The translations under genes were made by a program, and so were the position numbers. The notes beneath the pieces are model-generated. The model was not told the origin of the DNA. It saw only the letters and a list, made by a program, of their open reading frames with translations, and did no database searches. From Ailurus styani (Eukaryota > Chordata > Mammalia > Carnivora > Ailuridae), in NCBI GenBank assembly GCA_002007465.1, contig LNAC01000760.1, forward strand, positions 186,001 through 250,000: 64,000 nucleotides of DNA. The letters run 5' to 3'. Below are positions 22,821 through 36,140 of this stretch, piece after piece (positions within the stretch are counted from its first letter, which is position 1; every line of letters begins with the position of its first letter).

Positions 22821-23725
22821 GTTTTTAGCCCTTTCTGCTCTCTACCAATTGACTTCATTCATTCTGAAGTTTTTTTTGACTCTCCTCTCTGTTGAGATAG
22901 TTCATGAATCTGAAACTCTAAGTATGGCCTTACTCCTAAATTCCCAAATGTGCACCGTACTTTCTCGCTTTGATTTACCTGTAACATTTTAAATTCAATC
23001 AGGCAAAATCAAACTCATTCTGCCTATTACTTTTCCATTGATTTCCCTATTTCTGTTAAAGTACCACCATTATCTCCGTTCAAATCAAGGCATTACCTTT
23101 AATGTCCTGCTCTCCAATTGGCCTCACAACTCAATATTTATCAGGTCTGCAGATCACCAAATATTTCTCACTTATGTAACTTCCCCCACTCATAATTTCA
23201 TGATGCCAGTTGAGGATTTTACCTTTTCTTTGTGGTTACAAAAATCCTTTTGTTGGTTTTCCTGCTTCTAATCTGCTTCCTTACCCATTTTACATTTTTC
23301 TGATCATACTCCTAGCCATCTTGAGAGCCTTCAGAGACTCCATTAAGTCTAAACTCATTCCTGTACCCTCAAGCTCTAGCTTACCTTTCCGGTTCTATGT
23401 CTGCATACTCCGTTTACCAAGCATCCCATTTCCATACGGACTGCTCATATTTTTTTCCACATACCTGCCACTCCTGATTATCTTCACTGCTTTCTCTCAA
23501 GTATTTATCTCCTTCTGAAATTCCACTTCATCTTACGTGATTGATGAAATTCTATGCATTCTTCAAAATGCTGCTCAGATATAATTTTCCTAAAGTCTTC
23601 TTTGATTCTTCCAAATGGTATGACATGTTTATTTTGCATGTCCAAAATAATGTAAACCTTTTACAATATTGTTTCTCTGTCTTAACTAGTGTTTTAGTCT
23701 TAATCAGTCTATTAAAAGTAGAGAT
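22821..23725 (-). repeat. Ancient LINE-derived repeat, segment 2
   Basis: 'aaaatcaaactcattctgcc', 'ttgatttccctatttctgtt', 'gtaccaccattatctcc' and later 'attcttcaaaatgctgctca' match, in order, the pyrimidine strand of the old LINE-type family. Frames of 77-112 codons in this stretch arise from the lack of purine-rich stops and resemble no protein. Confidence 0.55.
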
Positions 23726-23728
23726 TTT

Positions 23729-23823
23729 GGGACGCCTGGGTGGATCAAGTCCCACATCAGGCTCCTTGCTCGGCAGGGAGCCTACTTCTCCCTCTACCTC
23801 TGCCTGCCACTCTGCCTGCTTGT

Positions 23824-23869
<46 letters not shown>

Positions 23870-23928
23870 AAGTAAATAAGTAAAAAATATATTTAAAAAA
23901 AGGAAAAGAAATTGCAACCTTTAAAAAA
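23729..23928 (+). repeat. CAN-SINE with internal deletion and extended 3' end
   Basis: The head 'gggacgcctgggtgg' jumps directly to 'atcaagtcccacatcag', so roughly 70 bases from the A box to the B box are missing. A (CT)n run of about 19 units and a tail follow. After the first A-rich tail there is an extra unrelated stretch 'aggaaaagaaattgcaacct' and then a second A-run before the right flank. The flank AAAAGTAGAGATT is present on both sides, so the extra stretch lies inside the insertion. Confidence 0.9.
23827..23866. repeat. (CT)n microsatellite within the SINE
   Basis: An uninterrupted CT run of about 19 units expanded from the CT-rich SINE middle. Confidence 0.95.
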
Positions 23929-24599
23929 AAAAGTAGAGATTCCATTGCATTTACCTTTGTATCTCTCACACCGTATAAAAGACACTAAAGAATAGTAATA
24001 AATTAACTTGTTGATATGGACTTATGTATAGCAAAATGGTTAAAGATAAATAGAAGTAAAAGGACATAGAGAATCCAAAAATGTCATGAATATCCATTAT
24101 ATTTCACCTTATTTTTGAAATACGTTTAGCACGTCCACTTCAGAAAGAAATTTCTTAATTTTCATTAAATCTATAAAGTTAATATTTTAGAAAGAACTCA
24201 AAATAGATTCCATTAACTTTCAAATCCAGCCTACTGTAGCTACCCACATCCGTGATCCATTCTGCCTTTTTCACCACAAATATGCTTCATGTTTCAATCA
24301 GAATCTCCAAAATGCAACTCTATTACCTGTTTCTGACCTCACTGAACTTCTCAATCCACTGACTATACAATTTCCTTCTACATTATGAGCCCCTTCTTGG
24401 ATTAACTTCCTTCACTAGCTAGCTTTACCACATGATTCCCCACTCCAAATACTTTGTTGCCTTAATATCCAATTTGCTTGCTTCCCCATCTTTATTTCCC
24501 ACACCCAAGCTGCAACCCCCTGAAAGCAAGCCTTCTTCATGTCACCCAGATCATGAACTTCTAGGCAAGATCAAATAAATGTACAGACTGGCATGACTA

Positions 24600-24760
24600 C
24601 GGATTTAGGACCTTCCCTTCCTTTAACTCCAATTTGTTTTAGCTCAACTATCATTTCCTAGGGGAAAGTTTCCTTATCAAACATGCCATGGGCTTGCAGG
24701 CTGATTAGGTATTTTATCTCATGTTCCAATCTGTGCATGCATTTCATTTGTTTTTTGAGT
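24600..24760 (+). repeat. L2-like LINE fragment
   Basis: 'agtttccttatcaaacatgc' and 'aggctgattaggtatttta' with 'tgttccaatctgtgcatgc' resemble the L2 3' region. It is diverged; the preceding 24,230-24,600 is pyrimidine-rich and unassigned. Confidence 0.4.
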
Positions 24761-24774
24761 AAATATTTCTTAAG

Positions 24775-24965
24775 TCTATGTCCATGGACTTATCTAGATG
24801 TTAGGTACACAGGAATAAACAAAGCAGACAAATTTCCTGCCATCCTGAAACTTACATCCTAGTGAGGGAAATATTAAACACATAAGTAAGTTCATGGGTA
24901 ATATAATATCAGACTATGATAAGCAATAGTAAAAAAAAAATAAAGCATAGTAAAGTAATGTCCTA
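24775..24965 (+). repeat. Ancient LINE-derived repeat fragment
   Basis: 'atgttaggtacacaggaat', 'aaacaaagcagacaaattt', 'aaacttacatcctagtgagg' and 'cagactatgataagcaatag' match the upstream part of the purine-strand old LINE family. Confidence 0.6.
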
Positions 24966-24969
24966 TTTC

Positions 24970-25425
24970 AAATAAGGATTTTAAAATGTCTTGTGACAAT
25001 TCAACTTCTATGATCCAACCTAAGATTCAAGGGCCATAATATGGTAGAGAAGTTCTCTCTCAGGAGCTAACATGAGAACAAAAACAGGAATGGAGTCTAA
25101 TAAATAAAACTGTATATATTAAATGTTGAGTAAAATATATAAAAATATCCACATTTAAATTATTTATTTACATATTGAACACATATAAATGTATTGTTCA
25201 ACCCATTTCGTATTTGTATATCAATCTATTTTTATTGAAAATTCCTTTTTTTTGCAATTAAAAATTATTCTTGCATGAGACTCATTTCCTTTGGGGAGAC
25301 TCCTATAGATTAAACTCATGAGATAAAACATATGCTAATTTGTAAGACTCTTAATTCATACGCCAAATGTTAACCAGCAACTAAAAAATATTGCTTGCTT
25401 TGGTAGGAAGTTTCTACATTTTCCC
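24970..25425. other. Unassigned AT-rich DNA
   Basis: No gene or nameable repeat was seen. Confidence 0.45.
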
Positions 25426-25429
25426 CAAA

Positions 25430-25940
25430 AATCCCTGCTTGTTATTCATTCCCTTATGTAACCCTATGGGCCCCATTTAGTGACTCTCTTCTAATGAACA
25501 GAATATGCAAATATGATAGAATTAAAATTTCATTAAGAGGTCACAAAGAAACTTTGCTTGCAGTCTTGCTGCCCCAGCCTCTCTTCACCTGTTCTTATTC
25601 TATCAGTTTGTGAGCTGCAATGGAGCTAGGTCTACATAGCAAGAAACTAAGGGCAGCCTCAGGCTAATAGCCAGTGAGGAAATGCACCATCATTTCAACA
25701 ACCTGTGAGACAGTCCTGCCAACAAGTGAACTTAGAAGCAGATCTTCCCCCATTTGAACCTGCAGATATGATCACAACTCCAGCCTTCATTAAGGCCTTG
25801 TGAGAGACCTTGACACAGAGCATCCAGCTGAACTACACCCAGATTCTTGACATAGAGAAACTGTGAGATAATAAATGTTTGCTGTTTAAAGCAACTGAGT
25901 TGTGGGGTGCTTCGTTACACGCCGATAGATACCTAATATA
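25430..25940 (+). mobile_element. MaLR (MLT1-like) solo LTR, older
   Basis: The 3' half is clear: 'ttgtgagagaccttgacac', 'gaactacacccagattct', 'aaactgtgagataataaatg' and 'cttcgttacacgccgatag' with 'atacctaatata'. The 5' half is more diverged and its boundary approximate. No coding sequence lies inside. Confidence 0.65.
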
Positions 25941-26229
25941 ACTGCCTTTTTCCTTTGTACACTCTAAGGTTTCCATATAATGTTTGTGGAATGAATTAAA
26001 TAAATGTTCAGGATTTTCTGCTCTTATCATCCAATTCTGTTTTATTTTATTAGAAATCCACACTTGCTGATATAAAATAGCTTCCCAAATCACTCAGTAT
26101 TAAATATAATCACTTAAACATCAAGAAGTCAGATCGAAACATCATTTAGAATTACATTTAACCTCCCACTGCAATTTCAAAACTTCTAATCACTTCACAA
26201 GTAGAAGTGCTGTTATTGTAAGTGTTTGA

Positions 26230-26415
26230 AATCAGCCAAAAATCCAACCCTATGTCTGCTACACTAGTTATATGACCTATGGTAAGTAGTTTAACCTTAT
26301 TAAACTCCTTCAGTTTCCTAATCTGTCAAAAAAGATTATATTATCCACCTTAGAAAGATTTTATAAAGGTTAAATTCAGTAATGTGTTTGACCAATAGTA
26401 AGCAAAAATGTAGCT
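26230..26415 (+). repeat. MIR SINE fragment
   Basis: 'tctgctacactagttatatg', 'cctatggtaagtagtttaac', 'cagtttcctaatctgtcaaa' and 'aaaggttaaattcagtaatg' follow the MIR order. Confidence 0.7.
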
Positions 26416-27303
26416 ATCATAATTAGGACCCAAGCAAAACATAGTGGAAAAAAAATCCTTTTTGCAAAACTCTAAAACCTAGACTGAATGTTCCAAGTTA
26501 TACTGCCCTCTGAAGTGTATGTGAGCCAAGTCGTATGAATCTGTTAATCCATTATGTGACCTAAGAATCTCTAACTTAGGTTAGAATTTAGAGCTTGAAT
26601 TAATCATAAAATATTTTAAAGTCATTTGTTTGTTTATGGTCTTTGAAGATTTGTGAAATGGAAAAAAACAGTTGTTTATGTCTAGCATGCATAAATACCA
26701 AAAGACAGAGAATTGCCATTAATTTTCCCAACTGGAACGTCCTTATCCATCAAGTTCTTTTAAGTTCTTTCCTAAAGATCATTTTGAAACTGTGATGCAA
26801 TTTGAAAATGCCAAGCAACTATACTTTAACTTTTCTGTTATTTTTCTCTATGTCCTGGCATTGTCTAAAAATATATTACATAGTTAATAAATATTTTGCC
26901 CTCGGAATAGGGTTATTAATTTTGAAATGATACACCTAAGGGAAAAATCTTACTGGTGAAATAAATATACTCTTTTCTAAGTACCATAAAGGAAGCAATG
27001 CAATGCAATATTAAAATCTCTGACAATAAGGAAATGAGATATTCTACCCAATGTTATCTCCTACATAATACTTGCTCAAAATATTAATATTTTAAAATCA
27101 TCCTTTAAAAAACAATATATGGAATGACCTCTCCAAAATATTTTTTAGTAAGCTATGGATATTTCCAATATGGATAAACATTAGGGGAGGATGAATCGTT
27201 TCCTTCGAAAATTCCTTCTATCCCAAAGCTAACAAATAAATAAGTGCCTAAAAGATAAATAAAAGAAAGCCATATATAAATATAATATACATATTGTTTT
27301 CAA
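26416..27303. other. Unassigned AT-rich DNA
   Basis: Nothing recognised. Confidence 0.5.
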
Positions 27304-27315
27304 ACACAGTTTTTC

Positions 27316-27509
27316 GGGCACCTGGGTGACTCAGTGGGTTAAAGCCTCTGCCTTCGGCTCAGGTCATGATCTCAGGGTCCTGGGATCGAGGCCCATATCG
27401 GGCTCCCTGCTCAGCAAGGAGCCTGCTTCCCCCTCTCTCTCTCTGCCTGCCTCTGCCTACTTGTGATCTCTCTCTCCCTCTCTCTGTCAAAAAAAAAAAA
27501 AAAAAACCC
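27316..27509 (+). repeat. CAN-SINE, young
   Basis: It has head 'gggcacctgggtgactcagt', 'gggttaaagcctctgcc', a CT-rich middle and a pure A tail that lacks AATAAA units. It is flanked by the perfect 12-bp duplication ACACAGTTTTTC (27,304-27,315 and 27,510-27,521). Confidence 0.97.
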
Positions 27510-28370
27510 ACACAGTTTTTCAAGCTGAGTAGATCCTTAATAAAAATGTACAGTTAATATGATTTATTTCAAAAGATATTTCAGAAAGTTGCCTTAGAAA
27601 GAGGTTTTAGGTTTTCTTTCCTTTTATGATCTTACAAACTATATTCCTAATTGTAATCTTAGAAGTTGTACTTACTTTAAAAATAATGATTTTCCTGCTT
27701 GCATCAGATGGATTACTGAAATCAGGTTAATTTATCATTGGCTGTACTAATTACAGAACTGATTAGTTACATAAAGGTCAATTTTATGTCTTAATGTAGA
27801 ATAATCTACTTCCCTAAAGGTTGGTAAATTTATAACTATTTCTAATTTTATATTAAACTCTTAGTGCAGGATTTCCTAGTGTATAATTCACTACCCACAT
27901 GGACTCCTATGAATACAAATGGATTTTTTAGAACACAAACTTTTGTTTCATACCTTTTCCATTGGTTTTCATTTTCATAGTCACTTGAGGACTACACTAG
28001 TTACTTGCTAAAAGAATCAATACAATTTAGGATTCACAAATTAAAACTGGGGAATTTACTTAGTATTGTAATTTAGTGTTCTGCCATATAATACTTAAAC
28101 ATTTTATAAAGTGTAACATGTACATATGCAAATACAAATTATTGGAATTCCACTAAGTCATAGAAAGAACATTTTCCTATCAGAGGTCGTAGCTGCTATC
28201 TCGTGTTGGTAATGGTATCTGTTCTTTTAAATATTTTTGTAGTGAATAATGTATTTTTAGGATAACTATTAGTACTAGCTATGAGCTTATAAATTCATAC
28301 ATTATTACAATTTTGTTACTTTCAATATTTTTGCTATCAGATTATTTTTCTACAGGAATTTGAGACATAT

Positions 28371-28373
<3 letters not shown>

Positions 28374-28409
<36 letters not shown>
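28374..28409. repeat. (CA)n microsatellite
   Basis: About 17 uninterrupted CA units; probably polymorphic. Confidence 0.97.
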
Positions 28410-28411
<2 letters not shown>

Positions 28412-29299
28412 GCAATCAAAAAAGTTGGAGGAATTCTCTAGGGCAAGTTTTCCACATTGAGGTCTATGAACTTCTTGAGTCCATGAATATATTCTGAAAG
28501 ATACTAATGATAGGCTTCAAATTTTGGGTTCTTTCTTTCAAATATAAGCTAAAAGGGAGTCAAATCCAATCGTGATCTGGATTATTTATGGGCATCTTTT
28601 ATCCTAGTCTTGCAGTAGGATTTTATTGCTTACATTTACCTTTGTTTTTTCTTTTTACTGCATTTGCTCTTAAGGAGAGTCAAATGAGGTCAAGGGATAA
28701 AACAATAATTTTTCATTTCAAATAAAAAAAGTGACCAGAAAATGGAGATACATGTGTACAGAGGAGATAAGCATGCTAAATCCAAAAAAAGAAAGACCCG
28801 TAGAACCGCAATTAGTACCATGTACAAACTGTGAGTGTACAAACTGCTGCCACTATTTCTAGAACATACCAACTTATAGCAGTTTGTTAGTAGTGAGAGT
28901 CCCAATAAGTGGGCATAATAACTACAATGACCAGGACACTGATTACAGGATGATACAACACTTAAAATTAAAAGATAAAATCCATACCAAATGAAAATTT
29001 TTAAATGCTAATATATCTTTATATTATTTTTTTTATTATTAAACCCAGCCTGGTCAGATTAAATTCAAGAAAGCAGTTGTATATGCCACATTAATCTTAT
29101 TAATTTAAACTTTATTATTGTAGTTTTAAAGTCTTACTTGCAATTGGTTAGCTTTTTAGTTGTATAAGAATAAAATGAATAACAATTTATTCCTAACCTT
29201 TATACACACAGATTGTCTATGTGTAAATAAATATAATCTTACAAAAGCCAATCTAAGCAAACAATGTTACCCACAATTTTACTGTTATTATGATTATTA

Positions 29300-29322
29300 C
29301 CATCATCATCATCATCATCATC
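29300..29322. repeat. (CAT)n microsatellite
   Basis: About seven CAT/ATC units, giving a His run in one frame. Confidence 0.95.
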
Positions 29323-31135
29323 TACCTTTTAGATGGATCCATTTGAGGATTCTAGCCTGAGAAACCTTGCTCTGTGCTTTAAAGCTTCACAAACACAAAA
29401 CAGAATAAATAATATACATTTACCACAAGCAAGCCACACAACATATTGAAAATTTCTCAGTTCATACATCTATTCCACAAATGTAAAAATTATGAAATTA
29501 GTCTGAAATTCTTTTCCATTTCCATTTCAAAAGGTATTCATGGCCGAGTAAATTAACTTAATGACATAATAGTGAAACCACACAATTTGTAAAGCACTGT
29601 TCCAGGGACCTTGCCAAACAGTTCAACATTCTCTCAGGAGGTTATCAGTGTGGATCGAAGATCCAGAATTAGGCCCAAAAGGAGGGGACAGAGTTTTCAA
29701 TGGAAGAAAAAAAAAAATCATCATTAAAAGTTCTTGTTATTATATAACATTAGTATAAGACTCCTGGAAAATGATGAACAAAGCATGGAATTTAGACCTA
29801 TTTTAATTTAAGCACACACACAAGAAAATCTCCTTGAGGCTTACAAAGACAGAGTAACATATGAGTCTAAGGTCAAAATCATGGCTTAATAAAAAGCAAA
29901 TTGGTCACCATGGACTGATATGCATAATTTATCTCTAGTGACTGAATTGGAGGCTTGGGGTTGTAGCAGAATCCACTGGAAACAAGACAACAGATTGCAA
30001 ACGAATAAGCCAATAGAGGAATTTAGTCCAGGGCCATGGTAAAATTGATGAAGAAATCAATCCCATTAATTGAGGTTGGAAAAAAGGTTAGCAGCATGTG
30101 CAAGGACATAAAGACTCCTAGGAAAGGGTTTACAGATAAACATGTTAAAACCCTAAACCCATTCATCTTATTTAGTCACTCCACCCCTAGCTGACCTGAA
30201 AGTAAGCAGAGTATTTACATCTATTGGTATTCGTATTTATTCTCTCTGTGAAAGGTAAACAGCTCAATACTGGGGTCATGACTTCTATATCCTGAGAGTT
30301 CTGAATAAAATAAATCTCTCAGGTGCTTATCGTAAATGTATTTCCAACTCCACTTGGTGAAAACATTTCCAAGTAGGTTAATGGCAAGCTCAAAGAAGGC
30401 AACTCTCCTTTTAATGCATATGATTTGTGTTAAAGATGCTTAAAGAACAAATAGTTTAAGCTGTTGAAATACAGTTACAATTTGTATTATTGTTACATTC
30501 ACTGGACTGAGAAACATATTTAAAATGAATTTTAAAAGGAGAATTTAAATGTGACACAAAGGCAAATATTAAAATACTCTTTCTTATGCTATAAACTCTA
30601 TTTCTTTTTAAAATAGAAAATATTAAGTGACACATTCTCAGAAAGTGCAATTCTGAGTTTACACAGCATAAAATGAATAAAAGTCAATCTACCTGAAAAA
30701 TTATTCTAAGGGTTTAAATTATCTAGACTAAATCTCAACACTGATTTAATAAACCAGATAATTTATATACAATCCATTTTGTAGGTCTCAGTATATATAT
30801 TGCTAATATCTCAAAAGAGATTGTTTTACAAAATATCAAATTATAATAATCATGTCCCTTTTGACATCTCACTAGTCTGCCATTTAGTTTATATTTTTGG
30901 GTCTCTGGAATATCTTCTATTAACTGACTCTGAAAACCAAATTTAAACCAACTGATGTACAAGTGAAGTTAGCTTTGTTGGCTGCGCTCATCCTTATCAG
31001 TTTGACAGCTTTCTTACTCACCACAAATTGGGTCCTACAGATCTCTAAAGATCTTTTCACCTACAGGAGAGATCAAGCATGTAGGGATTAAAGCTCATTA
31101 GCAGAATGAATGAAAGAAAGAATGAACAAATAAGC

Positions 31136-31974
<839 letters not shown>

Positions 31975-31984
31975 GAATAAACGA

Positions 31985-32292
31985 ATGAACGATCTACCAT
32001 ATAATCTCCTTGGAAAAACTCAAGTCCTGTTTCTCTATTATTCTCCATCAAATATATTAAGGATAAAAAAAAATAGCAAATTATGAACATAATTGCCTTT
32101 CATTTGTTAATTAATTAGACAGTGAATAAAAAGGGCAAATATTTGCTATAAACAGACTCTCTTCTGAAGGGTTCTATCAGACTCTGTGGTTTCTTTACTG
32201 AGGCCAGGATAATGAAAAAGAGCAATGTATGGGTGTTAGGCAAGTAGATTTGGACATCGATAAAATAGTTACAACACTTTGTATGTAATGTA
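31985..32292. other. Unassigned DNA
   Basis: Short AT-rich stretch between the RPL7 pseudogene and the next SINE; nothing recognised. Confidence 0.5.
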
Positions 32293-32306
32293 AATTTTCA
32301 CCATTT

Positions 32307-32465
32307 TATTTTATTTGTTTAAAGATTTTATTTATTTGAAATAGAGTGAGAGAGAGAGAGAGCATGAGCAGGGGGAGGGAAAGGGCCCCCCACTGAGCAG
32401 GGAGCCCAACACAGGGCTCGATCCCACAACCCTGGGTATAACCGACTGAGCCACCCAGGTGCCCC
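32307..32465 (-). repeat. CAN-SINE, older, minus
   Basis: 'aaagattttatttatttgaa', a GA-rich middle, 'gggctcgatcccacaaccc' and an end 'gagccacccaggtgcccc'. Flanks AATTTTCACCATTT (left) and AATTTCTCACCATTT (right) are an aged target duplication. Confidence 0.93.
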
Positions 32466-32480
32466 AATTTCTCACCATTT

Positions 32481-34735
32481 AAAAAAAAAAGTAGGCAAGA
32501 TTATTTGGTTCACTTCAATAGTCTTGGACATTAAAATGAGAGACAGACAGAAACAAAGACACAGAGAGAGACAGAAGAGGGTAGGAAATAGGAAGGGAAG
32601 AGGAAAGATATGTGAACATACCATAAACTAAATAATTCCAAGTAAAAATTTTCAATTTTCTAGATTAAAAAGGGACCACTTTTTTTCTACAAAGCTCATA
32701 TTTTGAAAAGAAAATTCTGGAAAGGGTAATTGTTTGATAACTATGCAAATTTTAATTTTATTATTCAATAAATTATTGAATCTATTGCTCAACTGCCGCT
32801 GTTCACAAGCTGCTGTGGATGAAATCTTTGAATAGAACAGTAAATTTGACCAATAATCTGCTGCAGATCTCTTACATTAACCAGCATGTTATTAGAAGAG
32901 TTGGGGAGGCAGGGAATATAAAATCTTTTATCATGTCACCAGGCTTCTCCAGGCATTCTGGTACAGAACTGAGGCCAGACTTAATGCCTCTCTTGCTTGG
33001 CACTTTTAAGGCAGGAAAAATAATTTGCAGAGTCATTTATTATCAAAAATAGAGTTTCATTCAAGATAGATTCTTATTCTTATCAAGGAGAGACATAGAA
33101 AAAATAAAGCTTGAGCTAATAAGGCCTGTGAGTTTGTATATAATTAAATTAGTCACCCATTAGAAAAAATAAAAAGTGCTGTCCTAAAAGTGTGCCTCAT
33201 TTTACTATCCAGAGTGTATAAAAGGCAAATTTGAGAATTTGTGAGAAATAAAGATTATGTTAAACCATATAAAGTTGACCGCATTCAACATTTTTATCTT
33301 TAAAAGATATTAATTTCAATGATTCTATTACATAGTGAAATATCACTACATCTCATGATTGTCACAGTAAATAATATCCATGACAAATATCCAATATTAA
33401 ATACTAGTAATGAATATTAAGAATAGATAGCTTTGCATATACTCATCTGAAATTTTGCCACTAACATCTATTTTCTTTAATAGCTAAGCACCATACTTAG
33501 CTTTACAAAAAGAAGCTGGCATTAATGTAGAGGATCTAATGCATATAAATACTGATCACTATTATCACATCATGAAAGTATTAAAAGCACTTCTAGAATG
33601 TAAGTGAAAAAAAAAGACAAATCCGTTTAAAATGGGAATATTATGTGAGAAACTGATCCAAATATAAAAAATGAGTAATAGCAGTCAGTGGATCATCAAT
33701 ATTTTCGTTTCTTCTACAGCTTATATTTTATTTTCATTGCTTTTATTTTAATACATTCATCTAGCAAAAATTAGCATGTTATTCATACTGTGTCTATCTT
33801 CCTTGTATGGAATACTTGACAAAGTATGTTATTACTTCGTTCAGAATTAATGACCATTTTAAAGTTTCCTCTTTGAATCTCTGCAAAAGATTTAGATTGC
33901 CCTGCCTAAAGCAAACAAGAAGGAACTACACATTTTACATACTAAGTTACTGATTCATGGGGTGGATTATGTGCAAATTTAAAATCTCTAGCTAAATCCT
34001 ACTTAACTCTAAGAGCTGAGTAGAAGTAATATGCTCTCCCACCAAAAACCTATCTGCAGGGTTCTGACATTAGTTCAACCACAATCATTAGGAAGATAAA
34101 TTTGCTGCACCACTGTGAAAACTAATGTTTTACTAATACTTATTGGACGAGAGTCTGTTTTATTAAATCAAATTCTCAGATTATCCAAATATTTGGTTAG
34201 ATTACAATTATGCTGTATTAAATAAGGTCTGAATGATTCACACTACCAGCTATAAAGTGGAAATATTTGTTGCTTGGAGATTAATTTATTTCAATGGTAA
34301 TAACCTATTCTTTTGTCTCAGATTTACTGAGACACGACCTCTTTTCCAAACTTCTATCTTTCCAAATTATTTCATGCATTATATTTTTTTAATGCTTTAA
34401 GCATTAATCAAGTGGTTCTTTCTTCACTGAGTTTTAGAATTCAGAATTTTTCCCTATACTCAGCACACTGAAAACAAACCTTATTGGGTTCTGTTTGTGT
34501 GCTCAATTTTGTTTTCTCCATAATGACCATAGTGTATAAGCATGTGAAATAATAATTCTTTTATACAAATATCAGCAACTTTACATTGATTGGAAGACTA
34601 ATCAACTCCCATTTAAACAATTCACAAAATTTCTGATCATTCTGGTGTTTTCATGTTGGCTATATCTTCTTTTGAGAAATTAAAAAATTACTAAATGCTT
34701 TTACAAGAATTTCAGAAGTTACAGAAAAGTTTAAA
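32481..34735. other. Unassigned AT-rich DNA
   Basis: It has a GA-rich low-complexity stretch at 32,537-32,612 and a small perfect inverted repeat at 34,389-34,407. No gene or nameable interspersed repeat. The frame at 32,819-33,052 is unsupported. Confidence 0.45.
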
Positions 34736-34747
34736 AAGTGAACTGAA

Positions 34748-34912
34748 GGGATGCCTGGGTGGCTCAGCTGGCTAAGCAGCTGCCTTCTGCTCAAGTCATG
34801 ATCCCAGAGTCCTGGGATCGAGTCCCACATTGGGCTCCTTTTCCCTCCTCCCATCGAGCCTGCTTTTCCCTCTGCCTCTGCCTGCTTGTGCTCTGTCTCT
34901 CTCTCTGACAAA

Positions 34913-34952
<40 letters not shown>

Positions 34953-34990
34953 AAATAAATAAGTAAATAAGTAAATAAAATCTATAAAAA
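34748..34990 (+). repeat. CAN-SINE with expanded (AAAT)n tail
   Basis: It has head 'gggatgcctgggtggctcag', 'ctggctaagcagctgcc' (the non-'AAAGCC' subfamily), a CT-rich middle and a long (AAAT)n/(AAGT)n expansion at about 34,908-34,979. It is flanked by the perfect duplication AAGTGAACTGAA (ends 34,747; 34,991-35,002). A Tyr/Leu/Phe/Ile-rich minus frame here is the translated tail. Confidence 0.96.
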
Positions 34991-35129
34991 AAGTGAACTG
35001 AAAATAATATCACTCCAATTCCTAGCAAAATATTTCATCATGCTAGTTACTTCCAGACTGTCTTCTGTTTTGTGTGTGCATGCACATGTACAATTGTGTA
35101 TGAGCATGAGCACAGGATGTGTGTCTCTT

Positions 35130-35640
35130 AACCATTAAGATTATTACCTGTGTGCAGGGGCTGTCTTTGTTTTTCTACTTAATATATTGTAACCACGGCA
35201 CCTGGGTGGCTCAGTTGATTGAGTGCCTGACTCTTGGTTTCGGCTTCTGGTCATGATCTCAGGGTCCTGAGAGCCCAGCTTTGGGCTTCACATTCAGAGG
35301 GGAGTCTGCTTCAGAGTCTCTCCCTCCCTGTTCCTCTGCCTTTCCCTCTGCTCATGAGAACACACTCTCTCACTTTCTCTCTCTCAAATAAATAAATCTT
35401 TAAAATATATCTATCATAACCATTTTCCAAGATCATTAAAAGCTTTTTGAAAGGCACAATTTTAATGCCCAGGATTATATACTTAGGACTGCAATGTGAT
35501 TTAATCAGTCCTCTCTGGATTTGGGGGAAGTTCCCAATATAGTAGTTATTTGTAATATAGATGAAGATATTTGCTCTATATTTTTTCCCTGGATTTTCAA
35601 TTATTTCCTTAGGAGAAGTGGAATTATTGGTTCAAATGAT
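35130..35640 (-). repeat. Old L1 fragment, minus, split by a SINE
   Basis: 'tttctacttaatatattgta', SINE, 'cattttccaagatcattaaa', 'acaattttaatgcccagga', 'caattatttccttaggagaa' and 'gtggaattattggttcaaat' parallel the antisense of old mammalian L1 3' sequence. It is strongly diverged; the subfamily is not assigned. Confidence 0.5.
35198..35405 (+). repeat. CAN-SINE, older
   Basis: Head 'ggcacctgggtggctcagtt', 'gactcttggtttcggcttct', CT-rich middle, and tail 'aaataaataaatctttaaa'. Flanks 'attgtaacca' / 'atcataacca' fit an aged duplication within the old L1 fragment. Confidence 0.93.
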
Positions 35641-35699
35641 ATTAAAAAATATTTAAAGTCATGAAAATAATACATTTAAATAGTATAAATATACAGAGA

Positions 35700-36140
35700 A
35701 AAAAGTAAGCATCTTTCCATTCCCTCAAATGTTACCCTTAATTAATCAATACTAACAACTTTATATATATTTTTACATAAGTTTCCTGTGCTAGATCAGT
35801 ATACCCAAGTATTCATACAGATTTATTACATATATATTTCTTCTTTATTTCTCTTTTTAACCAATAAAAACAAATGATGCCATAATTACCCAATTTGACT
35901 TTTTCCATTAAAAAATAAAATATAAGAAACTTTTCAAGTCAATAACTGTATATGAAACACATTCATGTTAATAGCTGCATACTACCATACAACACAAATA
36001 TATGATAATTTATATAATTACTACATTATTAATTGGTATTCATATTCCTTGACAATAGTAAGCATGGTATGTATATCTTTATGTACTGATGATTTTTCCT
36101 CTGTAATACTTTGAACTGTGAGATTAATAGAATTTTAACA
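35700..36140 (-). repeat. Old L1 fragment, minus
   Basis: 'acttttcaagtcaataactg', 'cacattcatgttaatagctg', 'gcatactaccatacaacac' and 'ataatttatataattac' form the same kind of antisense old-L1 text as the preceding fragment, with a partly overlapping segment, so it is either a second copy or a duplicated one. Confidence 0.45.

Larger units (their letters stand above)
27522..31119. other. 3.6-kb stretch with microsatellites, otherwise unassigned
   Basis: It includes a (CA)n run (28,374-28,409) and a (CAT)n run (29,300-29,322). The segment 28,445-28,530 ('ggtctatgaacttcttgagt') may be an old DNA transposon or MaLR remnant, but was not assigned. Frames at 28,690-28,905, 29,160-29,360, 30,456-30,650 and 30,735-30,962 lack any protein resemblance. 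Confidence 0.45.

Noticed and set aside
28445..28530. Possible old DNA transposon or MaLR fragment
   Set aside because: Only one short phrase ('ggtctatgaacttcttgagt') looked familiar; not enough to name an element.
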